DNA of 19,012 bases from an uncultured Collinsella sp. (GCA_958429225.1 CAUAJB010000042.1:1-19012), one strand, 5' to 3'; positions 6,504-15,086 are shown, counted from the first letter of the stretch. The notes: generated from the letters alone by a model not told the origin. Numbers and translations: made by a program.

Positions 6504-6521
6504 GGTAGTAGCCTTTCTGCG

Positions 6522-7529
6522 CTAGTCGGTGAGTCCGTAGAACTCTTGAGAGGGGACCCGATCGGTAAGAATCTCGAGGGCCCTATCCAAAGTAACACCG
6601 TTGTAGAGCGTTTGCTCCACGGCAAAGGTGAGCGGAATGTCTACGCCCAGTGAGCGGGCAAGCTCGCTGACGCTGCGGGCCGCGACGGCGCCCTCGACCA
6701 CCATATGCGTGCGCTCCTGATACTCGTCGAGCGACACGCCGTGAGCAAACTCGTAGCCAAAGGTGCGGTTGCGCGAATGCTCCGAAGTGCAGGTGGCAAT
6801 GAGGTCGCCCATGCCGGCGAGTCCCATGCAGGTCATAGCTTGACCGCCGCGGGCGTGCACCAGACGGCTGATCTCTGCCAGGCCGCGCGTCATGATGAGG
6901 GCGAGCGTGTTGTCGCCCGCACCAGAACCGGCGGAAATGCCGCACACGATGGCGATGACGTTTTTCATTGCGCCGCAGACCTCGACGCCAGTCATGTCCT
7001 GCGACAGGTAGATGCGAAAGGCCGTGGACAGCAGCAGCTCCTTAAAGGTCTCCCCTACCTGCGGATCTTCGCTGGCGATGACGGCGGCAGAAAGTCCGCC
7101 GCGGCAGATTTCCTCAGCATGGTTGGGGCCCGAGAGCGCCGCCACGCGCGCCTCGTTGCCGATCTCGCTGGCGATGACCTCGCTCATGAGCAGGCCGGAC
7201 TCGGGTTCGATGCCCTTGGTGAGGCACAGGACCGGAGTTTCGGCATCGATATACGGCGCTGCCTGATGGCACACGTCGCGCAAGTGCGTGGAGGGCACGG
7301 CAAAGATGATCGCATCGGCACCGTCGAGCGCCTGAGTGAGCTCGGTCGTTGCTTCCACGTTGTCAGGCAGCTCGTAGCCCACAAGGTAGCGCGGGTTGCG
7401 GTGATCGCCGTTAATGCCGGCGGCCGTCTGCTCGCTATGGGCCCACATGGTCACGTGCTCGGCTCGCGCGGCGGCAAGGCCGGCGACGGCGGTTCCCCAG
7501 GAGCCGGAGCCAATCAGCGCAACATTCAT
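6522..7529 (-). CDS. gpsA: Glycerol-3-phosphate dehydrogenase [NAD(P)+]
   Basis: GpsA reduces dihydroxyacetone phosphate to sn-glycerol 3-phosphate, the backbone of phospholipids. The 335-aa length is normal. The Rossmann motif GSGSWGTA is at residues 7-14, followed by FAVPSTHLR, Lys105 in LTKGIE, SGPNHAEE, catalytic Lys189 in GAMKNVIAI, GAGDNT, and the substrate-binding GMGDLIATCTSEHSRNR. The start is supported by GGAGAG a few bases upstream. The plsY stop is 9 bases away. Its position directly after plsY makes functional sense, since its product is the PlsY substrate. Confidence 0.97.
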   Translation of the reverse strand: MNVALIGSGSWGTAVAGLAAARAEHVTMWAHSEQTAAGINGDHRNPRYLVGYELPDNVEATTELTQALDGADAIIFAVPSTHLRDVCHQAAPYIDAETPVLCLTKGIEPESGLLMSEVIASEIGNEARVAALSGPNHAEEICRGGLSAAVIASEDPQVGETFKELLLSTAFRIYLSQDMTGVEVCGAMKNVIAIVCGISAGSGAGDNTLALIMTRGLAEISRLVHARGGQAMTCMGLAGMGDLIATCTSEHSRNRTFGYEFAHGVSLDEYQERTHMVVEGAVAARSVSELARSLGVDIPLTFAVEQTLYNGVTLDRALEILTDRVPSQEFYGLTD

Positions 7530-7538
7530 GACTCTCTC

Positions 7539-8222
7539 CTACTTATCGTCGGGCTCGGTGACGCGCTTGGTAAACGAGAGCTTAGACTCCTTACCGGCCA
7601 TGAGCTTTTGGATGTTCGCGCGATGGGCCCACACCACGGTGATGCCGATCATCGCCATGCAGAACTTGAGGCCCAGGCTGCTGTACGGAAAGACCGCGCA
7701 AGCGGCGATGGGAAGACCGATGGCCGCGGCAAGCGAGCCCACCGACACAAACTTGGTGATGGCGACGGCCACGATAAACATGCCTAGCAGCGACAGGCCA
7801 ATAGGCCAGTACCAGGCGAGGATGACGCCCAGACCAACGGCGATACCCTTGCCGCCGTGGAAGTTAAGGTAAGGCGAGAAGATATGGCCCCAAACGGCAG
7901 CCAGGCAAATGACGCCGAGCATCCAGTCGCCGGCGGCACCGGGAGCCATGATGAGCACAGGGAAGCCATAGCCCAAGTCGGCAATGAGTGGGCGGGCGAT
8001 AAGGACGCAGATGGCGCCCTTCAGGCAGTCGAGCAACAGCGTGAGCGCGGCGACCTTGGGGCCGGCCACGCGCAGCGCGTTGGTGGTGCCGATGTTGCCG
8101 GAGCCCGCCTTGCGAATGTCCGTGTGGTTGAACACGCGGCCCAGAATCAGGCCAAACGGAATCGCTCCGATAAAGAACGAGACCACGGCGCAGATGGCGG
8201 TCAGCAGGATCGGATTAAGCAT
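7539..8222 (-). CDS. plsY: Glycerol-3-phosphate acyltransferase PlsY
   Basis: PlsY transfers the acyl group from acyl-phosphate to glycerol 3-phosphate at the cytoplasmic membrane, the first step of phosphatidate synthesis. The chosen start at 8222 gives 227 aa. It overlaps the der stop by 8 bases and has AAGGAG seven bases upstream; an upstream in-frame ATG at 8270 would add 16 residues lying inside der and is less likely. All three PlsY motifs are seen: GSGNIGTTNALR (about 40-51), HGGKGIA (122-128) and the cytoplasmic WAHRANIQKL (His190). Hydrophobic segments at about 5-28, 53-80, 100-115, 125-162 and 165-188 fit the family's multi-pass topology. The acyl-phosphate maker PlsX is not in this window. 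Confidence 0.96.
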   Translation of the reverse strand: MLNPILLTAICAVVSFFIGAIPFGLILGRVFNHTDIRKAGSGNIGTTNALRVAGPKVAALTLLLDCLKGAICVLIARPLIADLGYGFPVLIMAPGAAGDWMLGVICLAAVWGHIFSPYLNFHGGKGIAVGLGVILAWYWPIGLSLLGMFIVAVAITKFVSVGSLAAAIGLPIAACAVFPYSSLGLKFCMAMIGITVVWAHRANIQKLMAGKESKLSFTKRVTEPDDK

Positions 8223-9549
8223 CCTTTTGCTCCTTCTTCCTAAAGAAGAGTCGAATGGGCGTACCGGCAAAGTCGAAGGTCGAACGCATGCGGTTTTCCA
8301 CGTAGCGCTGGTAGGTGTCGTTGACCAGGTCGCTGTGGTTGACGAAGAACGTGAACGTCGGCGGGTTGACGCCCGTCTGGGTCACGTAGTGCATGCGCAG
8401 GCGGCGCTTGCCGTCCACCACGGTGTGGCCAAACTCGCGCAGATCGGTAAGGAACGTGTTGAGGCGCGAGGTGCTGATCTTTTGCGAACGCGTCTTTTCG
8501 GCGGCATCGACCATCGTCCAGATCTTCTCGACGCTGCGGCCGGTCAGGGCCGAGATGCGCAGATATTGGGCCCAGGGAGCCATGACGCCCAGACGGCGGT
8601 CGACGGTCTCCATGCAGGCCTCGCGCTTGCGGTCGTCGTCGAGCAGGTCCCACTTGTTGAGCAGCACCACGATGGCGCAGCCGCGCTCGATGGCCAAGCC
8701 CATGACCTTCTGGTCCTGCTCGGTGACGCCTACGGAGGCGTCGACGACGAGCAGCGCCACGTCGGCGCGGTCGATGGCACGCAGGCCGCGGACCATGGAG
8801 TAGTACTCGATGTTCTCGTACACGGTGCTCTTCTTGCGAATGCCCGCGGTGTCGACCATGCGGTAGTGCTTGCCGTTGCGCTCCACAACCGTGTCGATGG
8901 CGTCGCGCGTGGTGCCGGCGATGTTCGACACGATGGAGCGATCGGCACCCAGGATTCGGTTGAACAGCGACGACTTACCGGCATTGGGGCGGCCGATGAT
9001 GGCGACGTTCAGCGCGTCGGGGAACTCATCGGCGACCTCGTCCTCTTCCTCCGGAAGCAGGGCCACGATGTCATCGAGCAGGTCGCCCGTACCATGGCCG
9101 TGAAGGGCCGAGAGCGGCGTGGGCTCACCGATGCCGAGCGAATAGAACTCCCAGATGCTGTCGTTCTCGCGATCGGGGTTGTCGAGCTTGTTCACCAGCA
9201 GAAAAACCGGCTTGTCGCAGCGCTTGAGCATGCGGGCGACCGATTCGTCCTCCTCGGTGACGCCGGTGCGGCCGTCGACCACAAATAGGATGACGGCGGC
9301 TTCCTCGGCGGCGGCGAGTGCCTGGTCGCGGATGGACGTGGCAAACACGTCATCGCTCTTAAGCGGCTCGATGCCGCCCGTGTCGACGATGGTGAACTCG
9401 CGGCCGTTCCAATCGGCCGTGTGATACGAGCGGTCGCGCGTGACGCCGCGGGACTCGTGGACGATGGCGTCCGAGGTCTGGGCCAGGCGGTTAACGAGCG
9501 TGGACTTGCCCACGTTGGGGCGTCCGACGACGGCGACGATAGGTTTCAT
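8215..9549 (-). CDS. der: Ribosome-associated GTPase Der (EngA)
   Basis: Der is an essential GTPase with two G domains that acts in 50S ribosome assembly. The start at 9549 (444 aa) begins MKPIVAVVGRPNVGKS and has AAGGAG upstream; the longer open frame back to 9720 runs through the DUF512 gene and is not used. G domain 1 shows GRPNVGKS (9-16), DTGGIEP (56-62) and NKLD (120-123). G domain 2 shows GRPNAGKSS (186-194), DTAGIRKK (233-240) and NKWD (298-301). A C-terminal KH-like domain follows (about 350-440). The acidic linker between the G domains (about 166-175, EEEDEVADE) is typical. The neighbours DUF512 (upstream) and plsY/gpsA (downstream) form an order also common in clostridia. Confidence 0.97.
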   Translation of the reverse strand: MKPIVAVVGRPNVGKSTLVNRLAQTSDAIVHESRGVTRDRSYHTADWNGREFTIVDTGGIEPLKSDDVFATSIRDQALAAAEEAAVILFVVDGRTGVTEEDESVARMLKRCDKPVFLLVNKLDNPDRENDSIWEFYSLGIGEPTPLSALHGHGTGDLLDDIVALLPEEEDEVADEFPDALNVAIIGRPNAGKSSLFNRILGADRSIVSNIAGTTRDAIDTVVERNGKHYRMVDTAGIRKKSTVYENIEYYSMVRGLRAIDRADVALLVVDASVGVTEQDQKVMGLAIERGCAIVVLLNKWDLLDDDRKREACMETVDRRLGVMAPWAQYLRISALTGRSVEKIWTMVDAAEKTRSQKISTSRLNTFLTDLREFGHTVVDGKRRLRMHYVTQTGVNPPTFTFFVNHSDLVNDTYQRYVENRMRSTFDFAGTPIRLFFRKKEQKDA

Positions 9550-9559
9550 CTGCTCTCCT

Positions 9560-11002
9560 TTAATGGATAGGGTCAGCGGAATTAGTAGATTCGGCGGGCA
9601 CAATGCCAAGGATGTGCTCCAGGGTATCGAGCAGCTCGTGCGGCATGGTCGACACCACATGAGCCTCGGCGCCGCGAGCTTCAAGGCTTGCGAGTAAATC
9701 GTCACGATGATACTCGTCAAGCGTCATGCCGTCAGCGTTGAACATGAGCTTAGGCACAAAGAGCATAACCCCCGACAGGTCTTGCGGCAGCTGCTCCAGG
9801 ATGTCGCTTGCGACGATGAGGCCGGTCACGTCCACGTTGCCGCCAAAGTAGCGGTTCTTGATGGCTGTGACAGTGCCGCCGAGACCATGCGGCGACTCCA
9901 CAAAGCGGGCCACCGTGTCGCGTGCGCTGGCGCCCGAGAGGCACAGCAGGTGCTGGCCACGGGCGGCGATGGCCTCGCGGACGCGGGCCAGACGCTCGGC
10001 GTCGGCGGCAAGCACGTCGTCGGTCTCGTCCAAATACGAGCGGATCATGCCAATGCCGTCGTAGTACTGCGGGTAACCGTCGTAAAAGTCCGCCTCGGGA
10101 GGATCGATGCCGGCGTCCAGATAGAACTCGTCGCTCATCTGGAAGGTGTGGCGGCCAAAGCGCTCATAGGCGCGGTCCTGGAACGGTCGGATCATGGCAA
10201 TGGTCTCGCGCGCTAGCTCGGGCTTGTCGCTGTAGGACCAGCTAAAACGGTTCTGATGCTTGGTAAAACCAAGCGGCACAATACCCAGGCTGGTGATTTG
10301 CTCGTGCTCCTCGCAAAAGCGCAGGGTCTTTTCCAGCTCCTCGCCGTCGTTCATGCCGGGGCACAACACGATCTGCGCGTGAATCTCTATGCCGGCGACC
10401 ATGATGGCCTCGAGCACATCCATGCCGCGCTGGGCGTTGCGGCCCATCATACGGCGGCGGACGTCGGGGCTTACGGCGTGGACCGACACGTTCATGGGGC
10501 TCATGTTACGCTCGATGACGTTTTGCACGTCCTCGTCGGAGAGGTTCGTGAGCGTGACAAAGTTGCCCTGCAAAAAGCTCAGGCGGTAGTCGTCATCGCG
10601 AATATAGAGCGTTGAACGGCCGCCCTTGGGGAGCATCGTCATAAAGCAGAACACGCAGGCGTTCACGCAGGTGCGCATGCCATCGAAGATGGGGCCATCG
10701 AACTCAAGGCCCCAGTCCTCTCCCGGGAAGCGGTCGAGCTCGACGGGGGTGACGGTGTTGTCGCACGGGTCGAAAACCTCGAGGTCGACGGTGTCGTCGT
10801 CGGCCTCCCAGAGCCATACGATCATGTCGGTGAGCTGCTCGCCGTTGACCGTGAGCACGCGCATGCCCGGCTCGATACCCACATCCCATGCGGGCGACTC
10901 GGGACGCACGTTCTTAACGAGCGCGCCCTCACCCGGCTCGGGGTCGCGGCTGCGCCCGTAATCGGCCACCTCGGCAGCGTATGCGGGTACGGTCTGGTCC
11001 AT
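9560..11002 (-). CDS. DUF512 protein: PDZ-like domain plus radical SAM domain
   Basis: The 480-aa product starts at 11002 (MDQTVPAYAAE), two bases after the ispH stop; the open frame to 11167 lies inside ispH and is rejected. Residues about 25-75 form a PDZ-like domain (GALVKNVRPESPA...GIEPGMRVLTVNGE). A radical SAM cluster motif follows, with Cys112, Cys116 and Cys119 in the CX3CX2C spacing (TCVNACVFCF), and a radical SAM-like barrel including SVHAVSPDVRRRMMG and GMNDGEEL. The C-terminal DUF512 domain (about 300-480) contains FGGNVDVTGL. The family probably binds a 4Fe-4S cluster and cleaves S-adenosylmethionine, but its substrate is unknown. Its repeated linkage with der suggests a ribosome- or translation-related job, which is inference only. 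The ribosome site AAGGAG is 14 bases away, further than usual. Confidence 0.93.
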   Translation of the reverse strand: MDQTVPAYAAEVADYGRSRDPEPGEGALVKNVRPESPAWDVGIEPGMRVLTVNGEQLTDMIVWLWEADDDTVDLEVFDPCDNTVTPVELDRFPGEDWGLEFDGPIFDGMRTCVNACVFCFMTMLPKGGRSTLYIRDDDYRLSFLQGNFVTLTNLSDEDVQNVIERNMSPMNVSVHAVSPDVRRRMMGRNAQRGMDVLEAIMVAGIEIHAQIVLCPGMNDGEELEKTLRFCEEHEQITSLGIVPLGFTKHQNRFSWSYSDKPELARETIAMIRPFQDRAYERFGRHTFQMSDEFYLDAGIDPPEADFYDGYPQYYDGIGMIRSYLDETDDVLAADAERLARVREAIAARGQHLLCLSGASARDTVARFVESPHGLGGTVTAIKNRYFGGNVDVTGLIVASDILEQLPQDLSGVMLFVPKLMFNADGMTLDEYHRDDLLASLEARGAEAHVVSTMPHELLDTLEHILGIVPAESTNSADPIH

Positions 11003-11004
11003 GA

Positions 11005-11901
11005 TTAGCGGCAAAGCTCCTTGATGCGCGCAACGGCGCGTTCGATGTGTTCTTGCGGGGTGGAGGCTCCGGCGGTGATGCCGATGTGGCGCGCGTTGGC
11101 AAACCACGCGGCCTGGAGCTCGGAAGCTTCCTCGATGTGATGCGTGTGCTCGCAGGCGTCGGCACAAATCTGCGCCAGGCGGCGCGTGTTACCCGAGTTC
11201 TTACCACCCACGACGACCATGCAATCACAGCGGTTGGCAAGCGTGGCTGCTGCCTGCTGGCGCTCGCTCGTGGCGGCGCAAATCGTGTTGATCACGCGCA
11301 GCTCCTGCACGCGCGGGGTGATGGAGGCCACAACCTCGGCCAGGTTCTGAGCGGTTTGGGTGGTCTGCACAACCAGGCCCACCTTTCCCTTGAGCGGTAG
11401 CGCGTCGGCGTCGGCGGCACAGCTCACAACTTGAGCGTCATTGCCGGCATGGCCCAGAATGCCCTCGACCTCGGGGTGGCCCGGCTCGCCCACGACGATC
11501 ACGCGGTAGCCCTCGCGCACCAAGCGCTCGGCCGCCGCATGGACCTTCTTGACGTAGGGGCAGGTGGCGTCAACCACGGTAAGCCCGCGCTCGCGAGCGA
11601 CGTCAATGACCTGCGGCACCACACCGTGTGCGCGGATGATCACGGTGCCCGATGCGGCGTCGTCCAGAGTCTCGGCAAGGCCCACGCCCGCCTCGGCAAG
11701 CTCGCGCACCACGATGGGGTTATGGATGAGCGGACCCAGGGTGTGGACATGTGTGCTCTCCCCTGCCTGCGGCGCGGCGGCCAGAGCCATGTCGAGCGCG
11801 CGCTGTACGCCGTAACATGTGCCGGCGTGAGCGGCGATCTCAATGGCGGGGACGACCTCCTCATCGGCGGCCGCGGCGGTATTCAAAACGTTCTCGCTCA
11901 T
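11005..11901 (-). CDS. ispH: 4-hydroxy-3-methylbut-2-enyl diphosphate reductase
   Basis: IspH (LytB) is the last enzyme of the methylerythritol phosphate pathway, reducing HMBPP to IPP and DMAPP with an oxygen-sensitive Fe-S cluster. The start at 11901 (298 aa) lies two bases after the acyltransferase stop; an upstream ATG at 11931 is inside that gene. The three cluster cysteines are present: Cys29 in HAGTCYGVQRA, Cys114 in DATCPYVKKVH and Cys208 in NTICAATSERQ. Substrate-binding residues His60 (GPLIHN), His92 (RAHGV), His142 (GHPEVEG), the TTQT loop (about 180-183) and GGKNSGNT (near 232-239) are also in place. The N-terminal 18 residues precede the usual start of the fold. The ribosome site is weak, so coupling to the upstream gene is likely. 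Confidence 0.97.
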   Translation of the reverse strand: MSENVLNTAAAADEEVVPAIEIAAHAGTCYGVQRALDMALAAAPQAGESTHVHTLGPLIHNPIVVRELAEAGVGLAETLDDAASGTVIIRAHGVVPQVIDVARERGLTVVDATCPYVKKVHAAAERLVREGYRVIVVGEPGHPEVEGILGHAGNDAQVVSCAADADALPLKGKVGLVVQTTQTAQNLAEVVASITPRVQELRVINTICAATSERQQAAATLANRCDCMVVVGGKNSGNTRRLAQICADACEHTHHIEEASELQAAWFANARHIGITAGASTPQEHIERAVARIKELCR

Positions 11902-11903
11902 GG

Positions 11904-12632
11904 CTAGAACCTGCCCGGATGCTCGGCGCACAGCTCGTCGCGCATGGCATAGACGCGATTCATGGCCTCGGACTCAAACCATGCCAGGCGCTCCTTGCGC
12001 TTAAGCTCGGCCGGCGCGTCGGAAAGCGTGATGGCCTTGCCGGCGCGGATCCAGCACTTTTTGGGGCGCATGAGCTTTTTGCCCTTAGGCGTAATGTCGG
12101 ACCAGCCACAAATGGCGAGTGGGTTGACGGGTGCCTTGCCCATCTGGGCGATGAGCGCAAAGCCGCCATGGACCTCGGGCTTGATCTCGCGCGAGCGGAT
12201 GCGCGTGCCCTCGGGGAAGATCAGGACGTCTTCACCGCGCTGCAGTGCGTGTTGAGCGGCGCGCAGACACTTCATGTCTGCAGTGCCACGCTCGACGGGA
12301 ATGCCACCAACACGGCTAAAGGCCCAGCGCACAATCTTGCTCTTGGCGAACTCGGACTTAAAGATGGGGCGGATGCGGCGGCCGCCAAAGAACAGCGCCG
12401 TCTCCACGGCCAGCAACTCGGCCATCGAGGTGTGGTTGCAGATGACCACGCTGCCGCGGCCTTCCTGGCGCTCAAACAGCAGGTCGGCGTCCTCGACCTT
12501 CCAGCGCCACATGAGCTTGGAGAAGGCCCAAAGAATGGCCATGACCACGACGACGGTGCCGCGGATGAGTGCCGGGAACTCGGCGTAGGGCGCGTTGTAG
12601 TAATCCTCGGGCGTCTGCTTAAACAGGCGCAT
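11904..12632 (-). CDS. 1-acyl-sn-glycerol-3-phosphate acyltransferase-like protein (HX4E variant)
   Basis: The 242-aa product belongs to the PlsC acyltransferase superfamily. A membrane segment (about 23-39) precedes the catalytic domain. Motif I reads NHTSMAELL, so catalytic His67 is followed after four residues by Glu72 where the family has Asp (HX4D). The other blocks look normal: IFKSEFAKSKIVRW with the usual lysine, GGIPVERG (109-116), FPEGTR (139-144) and a hydrophobic PVNPLAI segment. It probably makes phosphatidic acid from lysophosphatidic acid, matching plsY and gpsA in the same run, but the Asp-to-Glu change means activity or substrate may differ. A very strong ribosome site (AAAGGAGGT) lies six bases upstream within the end of cmk, three bases between genes. 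The cmk-plsC-ispH order is widespread in Gram-positives. Confidence 0.9.
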   Translation of the reverse strand: MRLFKQTPEDYYNAPYAEFPALIRGTVVVVMAILWAFSKLMWRWKVEDADLLFERQEGRGSVVICNHTSMAELLAVETALFFGGRRIRPIFKSEFAKSKIVRWAFSRVGGIPVERGTADMKCLRAAQHALQRGEDVLIFPEGTRIRSREIKPEVHGGFALIAQMGKAPVNPLAICGWSDITPKGKKLMRPKKCWIRAGKAITLSDAPAELKRKERLAWFESEAMNRVYAMRDELCAEHPGRF

Positions 12633-12635
12633 GGG

Positions 12636-13322
12636 CTACCTCCTTTGGTTGATGAGGTCCTCGATAATGCGGACGACCTCGTCGATGGTGTGGGCGGTGG
12701 AGTCGACGTGCACGGCGTCCTCGGCGGGCACGAGCGGCGCGACTTCGCGGCTGCTATCGAGTTTGTCGCGCTGTTTGAGGGCGTCGAGGGTTTCGTCGAC
12801 CTCGGCCTCGAGCTGCTCTGCGCTGAGCGGCTGGGCGTCGTTTTGATGGCGCTGCAGCACGCGGCGACGGGCGCGCTCGCGCGGGTCGGCGGTCAGGAAC
12901 ACCTTGACCTGCGCGTTAGGGAACACGACGGTTCCGATGTCGCGACCCTCGGCCACGATATCGCGGTCCTCGGCGGCGCGGCGCTGATGGATGAGCATGG
13001 CGGCGCGTACGCCCGGGTAGGCCGAGACCTTGGAGACGTTGGCGTCCACCTGCGGGGTGCGGATGGCAGCCGAGGCGTCCTGGCCGTCGATGGTCAGGCG
13101 CGTGTCCTCGCCGGTGCCGTTGGTAAAGCGGATCTCGATCTGCTCGGCGAGGGCGTCGATGGCCGCCTCGTCGTCCAGGTCGATGCCGCGATCGAGCGCG
13201 GCGAAGGTGACGGCGCGATACATGGCGCCCGTATCGAGCTTGTTAAAGCCCAGCTGGCGGGCGATCTCCTTGGCGATGGTGGACTTGCCGGAACCGGCGG
13301 GGCCGTCGATGGCGACGATCAT
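12636..13322 (-). CDS. cmk: Cytidylate kinase
   Basis: Cmk phosphorylates CMP and dCMP with ATP, recycling pyrimidine nucleotides including the CMP released by phospholipid synthesis. The 228-aa length is normal. The P-loop GPAGSGKST is at 7-15, LDTGAMYRAV at 29-38, the CMP-binding insert at about 60-100, EGRDIGTVVFP from 125, and the lid with ADPRERARRR (about 145-155). AAAGGAAG lies seven bases before the start. The preceding rluB-type gene ends 66 bases upstream; this short gap shows no convincing promoter or terminator. Confidence 0.97.
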   Translation of the reverse strand: MIVAIDGPAGSGKSTIAKEIARQLGFNKLDTGAMYRAVTFAALDRGIDLDDEAAIDALAEQIEIRFTNGTGEDTRLTIDGQDASAAIRTPQVDANVSKVSAYPGVRAAMLIHQRRAAEDRDIVAEGRDIGTVVFPNAQVKVFLTADPRERARRRVLQRHQNDAQPLSAEQLEAEVDETLDALKQRDKLDSSREVAPLVPAEDAVHVDSTAHTIDEVVRIIEDLINQRR

Positions 13323-13388
13323 ACAATGCTTCCTTTCGGTGGTTGACGTTCTGGTATGGGACGCGGACGCTGCTTGCTGGCGGAATGG

Positions 13389-14360
13389 CTAGCCCGTGTA
13401 GCGCTCGCGGTAGGTGTTGCGCTTAGGCGCGGAGCCGTGGCTGCCGTGGTGACGCGTACGGGTCGCGGGGGTTTCCTGGGGCTTGTCACCGCGCTTGGAG
13501 GCAGCTTGCTTGGGCGGGATGCCGCCGGCCTTGAGGATCTGCACCTCGCGGTCGGTGAGCTCGCGCCACGAGCCCTTGGCCACGTCCTTGAGCTCCAGGC
13601 CGGCAAAGTTGCAGCGGTGCAGGCGAATCACCGGGTGGTGTATCTTGCTCAGCATGCGCTTGACCTGGTTTTTACGGCCCTCGCGAATGATGACCTCCAC
13701 GGCGGTGGTGCCGGGCTTGACGCCTTGCGGAGCCACGGCCTCGGCCTCGCGCGCGGTGATGACGCGGCAGATCGCCGGCTGGCATAAGCCGTCGTCGAGC
13801 TCGATGCCACGGCGCAGCGGCGTGAGGTCGCGATCGGTCAGGTGGCCGTCCACGAGCGCCTGGTAGGTCTTGTAGACGTGCTTGCTGGGGTGCAGCAGAT
13901 CCTGCGACAGGTCGCCGTCGGTGGTAAAGAGCAAAAGGCCCGTGGTGTCGCGGTCCAGGCGACCCACCGGAAAGAGCCCCGGAAAACGGTCGCGCGGGAC
14001 CAGGTCGGCCACGCAAGGGCGCTCCTGCGGATCGCTCATGGTGGTGAGGTAGCCAGTCGGCTTGTAGAGCATCAGGTACACGGCGCCCTGGTTGAGCTTG
14101 ACGGGCATGCCGTCGACCTCGATATGGTCGCGGTCGACGTCGACCTTGGTGCCCAGTTCGGTTGCGACCTGGCCGTTGACGGTCACGCGGCCGGCGGTCA
14201 TCAGGTCCTCCGAGCCGCGGCGGCTCGCCACGCCCGCGCGCGCCAAAAAGCGCTGCAGGCGCATGGTGTGCGGGTAGACGGGCTGGGCGTCGCTCGCGGG
14301 CGTTGTGACGCCCGCGGCACGTGAGGTGCGCGTCTCCCCTGCTTCGTTAGTCCTCGTCAT
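13389..14360 (-). CDS. Ribosomal large subunit pseudouridine synthase, RluB/RsuA family
   Basis: This enzyme converts a specific uridine of rRNA (probably 23S, as in RluB) to pseudouridine. The start at 14360 (323 aa) overlaps the scpB stop by 14 bases and has GGAGG six bases upstream, better than the later Met33. An N-terminal S4 RNA-binding domain covers about 33-95 (MRLQRFLARAGVASRR). The catalytic domain follows, with YLMLYKPTGYLTT, catalytic Asp136 in VGRLDRDTTGLLLFT, and the REGRKNQVKRML segment near 240. Two extras are visible: a 32-residue Thr/Ala-rich N-terminal extension, and a basic, low-complexity C-terminal tail of about 40 residues (KQAASKRGDK...). The scpA-scpB-rluB order is widely conserved in Gram-positives. 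RluB rather than RsuA specificity is inferred from this context. Confidence 0.94.
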   Translation of the reverse strand: MTRTNEAGETRTSRAAGVTTPASDAQPVYPHTMRLQRFLARAGVASRRGSEDLMTAGRVTVNGQVATELGTKVDVDRDHIEVDGMPVKLNQGAVYLMLYKPTGYLTTMSDPQERPCVADLVPRDRFPGLFPVGRLDRDTTGLLLFTTDGDLSQDLLHPSKHVYKTYQALVDGHLTDRDLTPLRRGIELDDGLCQPAICRVITAREAEAVAPQGVKPGTTAVEVIIREGRKNQVKRMLSKIHHPVIRLHRCNFAGLELKDVAKGSWRELTDREVQILKAGGIPPKQAASKRGDKPQETPATRTRHHGSHGSAPKRNTYRERYTG

Positions 14361-15075
14361 GCAAATCCTCCGAGGTCTCGTCGACGACCAGGGTCTCCAA
14401 GTCCTCGACTGCCTCAACATCTTCAACATCGGTATCGATCAGTTCGCGCTCTTCGTCCAGGTCCTCGGCCTGATCCTCGAGCGTGGACTGAATGCTGCGG
14501 CCGCTCAGGCGCTCGCGGATAAACTGGCGCGACTGCTCGTCGGGAGCAAACTGCTCCAGATCGGGCAGGTCGCGGGTGGAACGTAGGCCGAACTTTTCCA
14601 AGAAGGCGTTGGTCGTGCCGTAGATGATGGCCTGACCGCGCTCGGGGTCGCGACCGAGCTCGCGCACCAGGCCCTTATCCACTAGCGACGCGATGACGCC
14701 GTCGGAGTTGACGCCGCGGATGCCCTTAACAACCTCGCGCGTAACGGGCTGGTGGTAGGCGATGACGGCCAGGGTCTCAAGCGCCGCCTGCGACAGCTTT
14801 TGCGTGTCCCAGCTCAGCACGTAGGCCTCGACCACGTCGTGGTAGGCAGGGTGCGTAAACAGGCGCCAGCCGCCGGCGACCTCGCGCAGCTGAAAGCCGC
14901 GGTTGGCCTCCTCATACTCAACCTTGAGCTCGGCCAAAAGCGACGCGCATTCGCCCGGGGCGATATCCAGCGCACCTGCCAGCGCGGGTGCGCTCACGGG
15001 GTCGCTCGACACCAGCAGCAGCGCCTCGAGGGCGCCCTTGAGGCTGTTTGCCTCCAGCGTGGAAAGGGTTGACAT
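14347..15075 (-). CDS. scpB: Segregation and condensation protein B
   Basis: ScpB is the winged-helix dimer that binds ScpA and, with SMC, forms the bacterial condensin-like complex that organises and segregates chromosomes. The 242-aa product shows LKGALEALLLVSSDPVS at the N-terminus, GGWRLFTHPAY, and the conserved LSQAALETLAVIAYHQPVTR..V..IRGVNSD..I segment (about 94-126), then RELGRDPERGQAIIYGTT..FLEKFGL. These are the two winged-helix domains. The last 50 residues are a highly acidic, probably disordered tail (many Glu and Asp), longer than usual. TAGGAG lies eight bases before the start, and the scpA stop is 11 bases upstream. The smc gene is not in the window. Confidence 0.96.
   Translation of the reverse strand: MSTLSTLEANSLKGALEALLLVSSDPVSAPALAGALDIAPGECASLLAELKVEYEEANRGFQLREVAGGWRLFTHPAYHDVVEAYVLSWDTQKLSQAALETLAVIAYHQPVTREVVKGIRGVNSDGVIASLVDKGLVRELGRDPERGQAIIYGTTNAFLEKFGLRSTRDLPDLEQFAPDEQSRQFIRERLSGRSIQSTLEDQAEDLDEERELIDTDVEDVEAVEDLETLVVDETSEDLHDED
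14367..14371 (-). promoter_or_regulatory. Ribosome site fixing the pseudouridine synthase start
   Basis: GGAGG lies six bases before the ATG at 14358-14360, inside scpB. It favours the start that adds a 32-residue extension before the S4 domain. Confidence 0.75.
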
Positions 15076-15086
15076 GGTTGCGGCTC

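Noticed and set aside
9550..9720. N-terminal extension of Der from an upstream ATG
   Set aside because: It lies inside the DUF512 gene, has no Der homology, and the ATG at 9549 has a proper ribosome site and the standard N-terminus.
11003..11167. N-terminal extension of the DUF512 protein
   Set aside because: Arg/His-rich translation of the 3' end of ispH in another frame; the family-like sequence begins at 11002.
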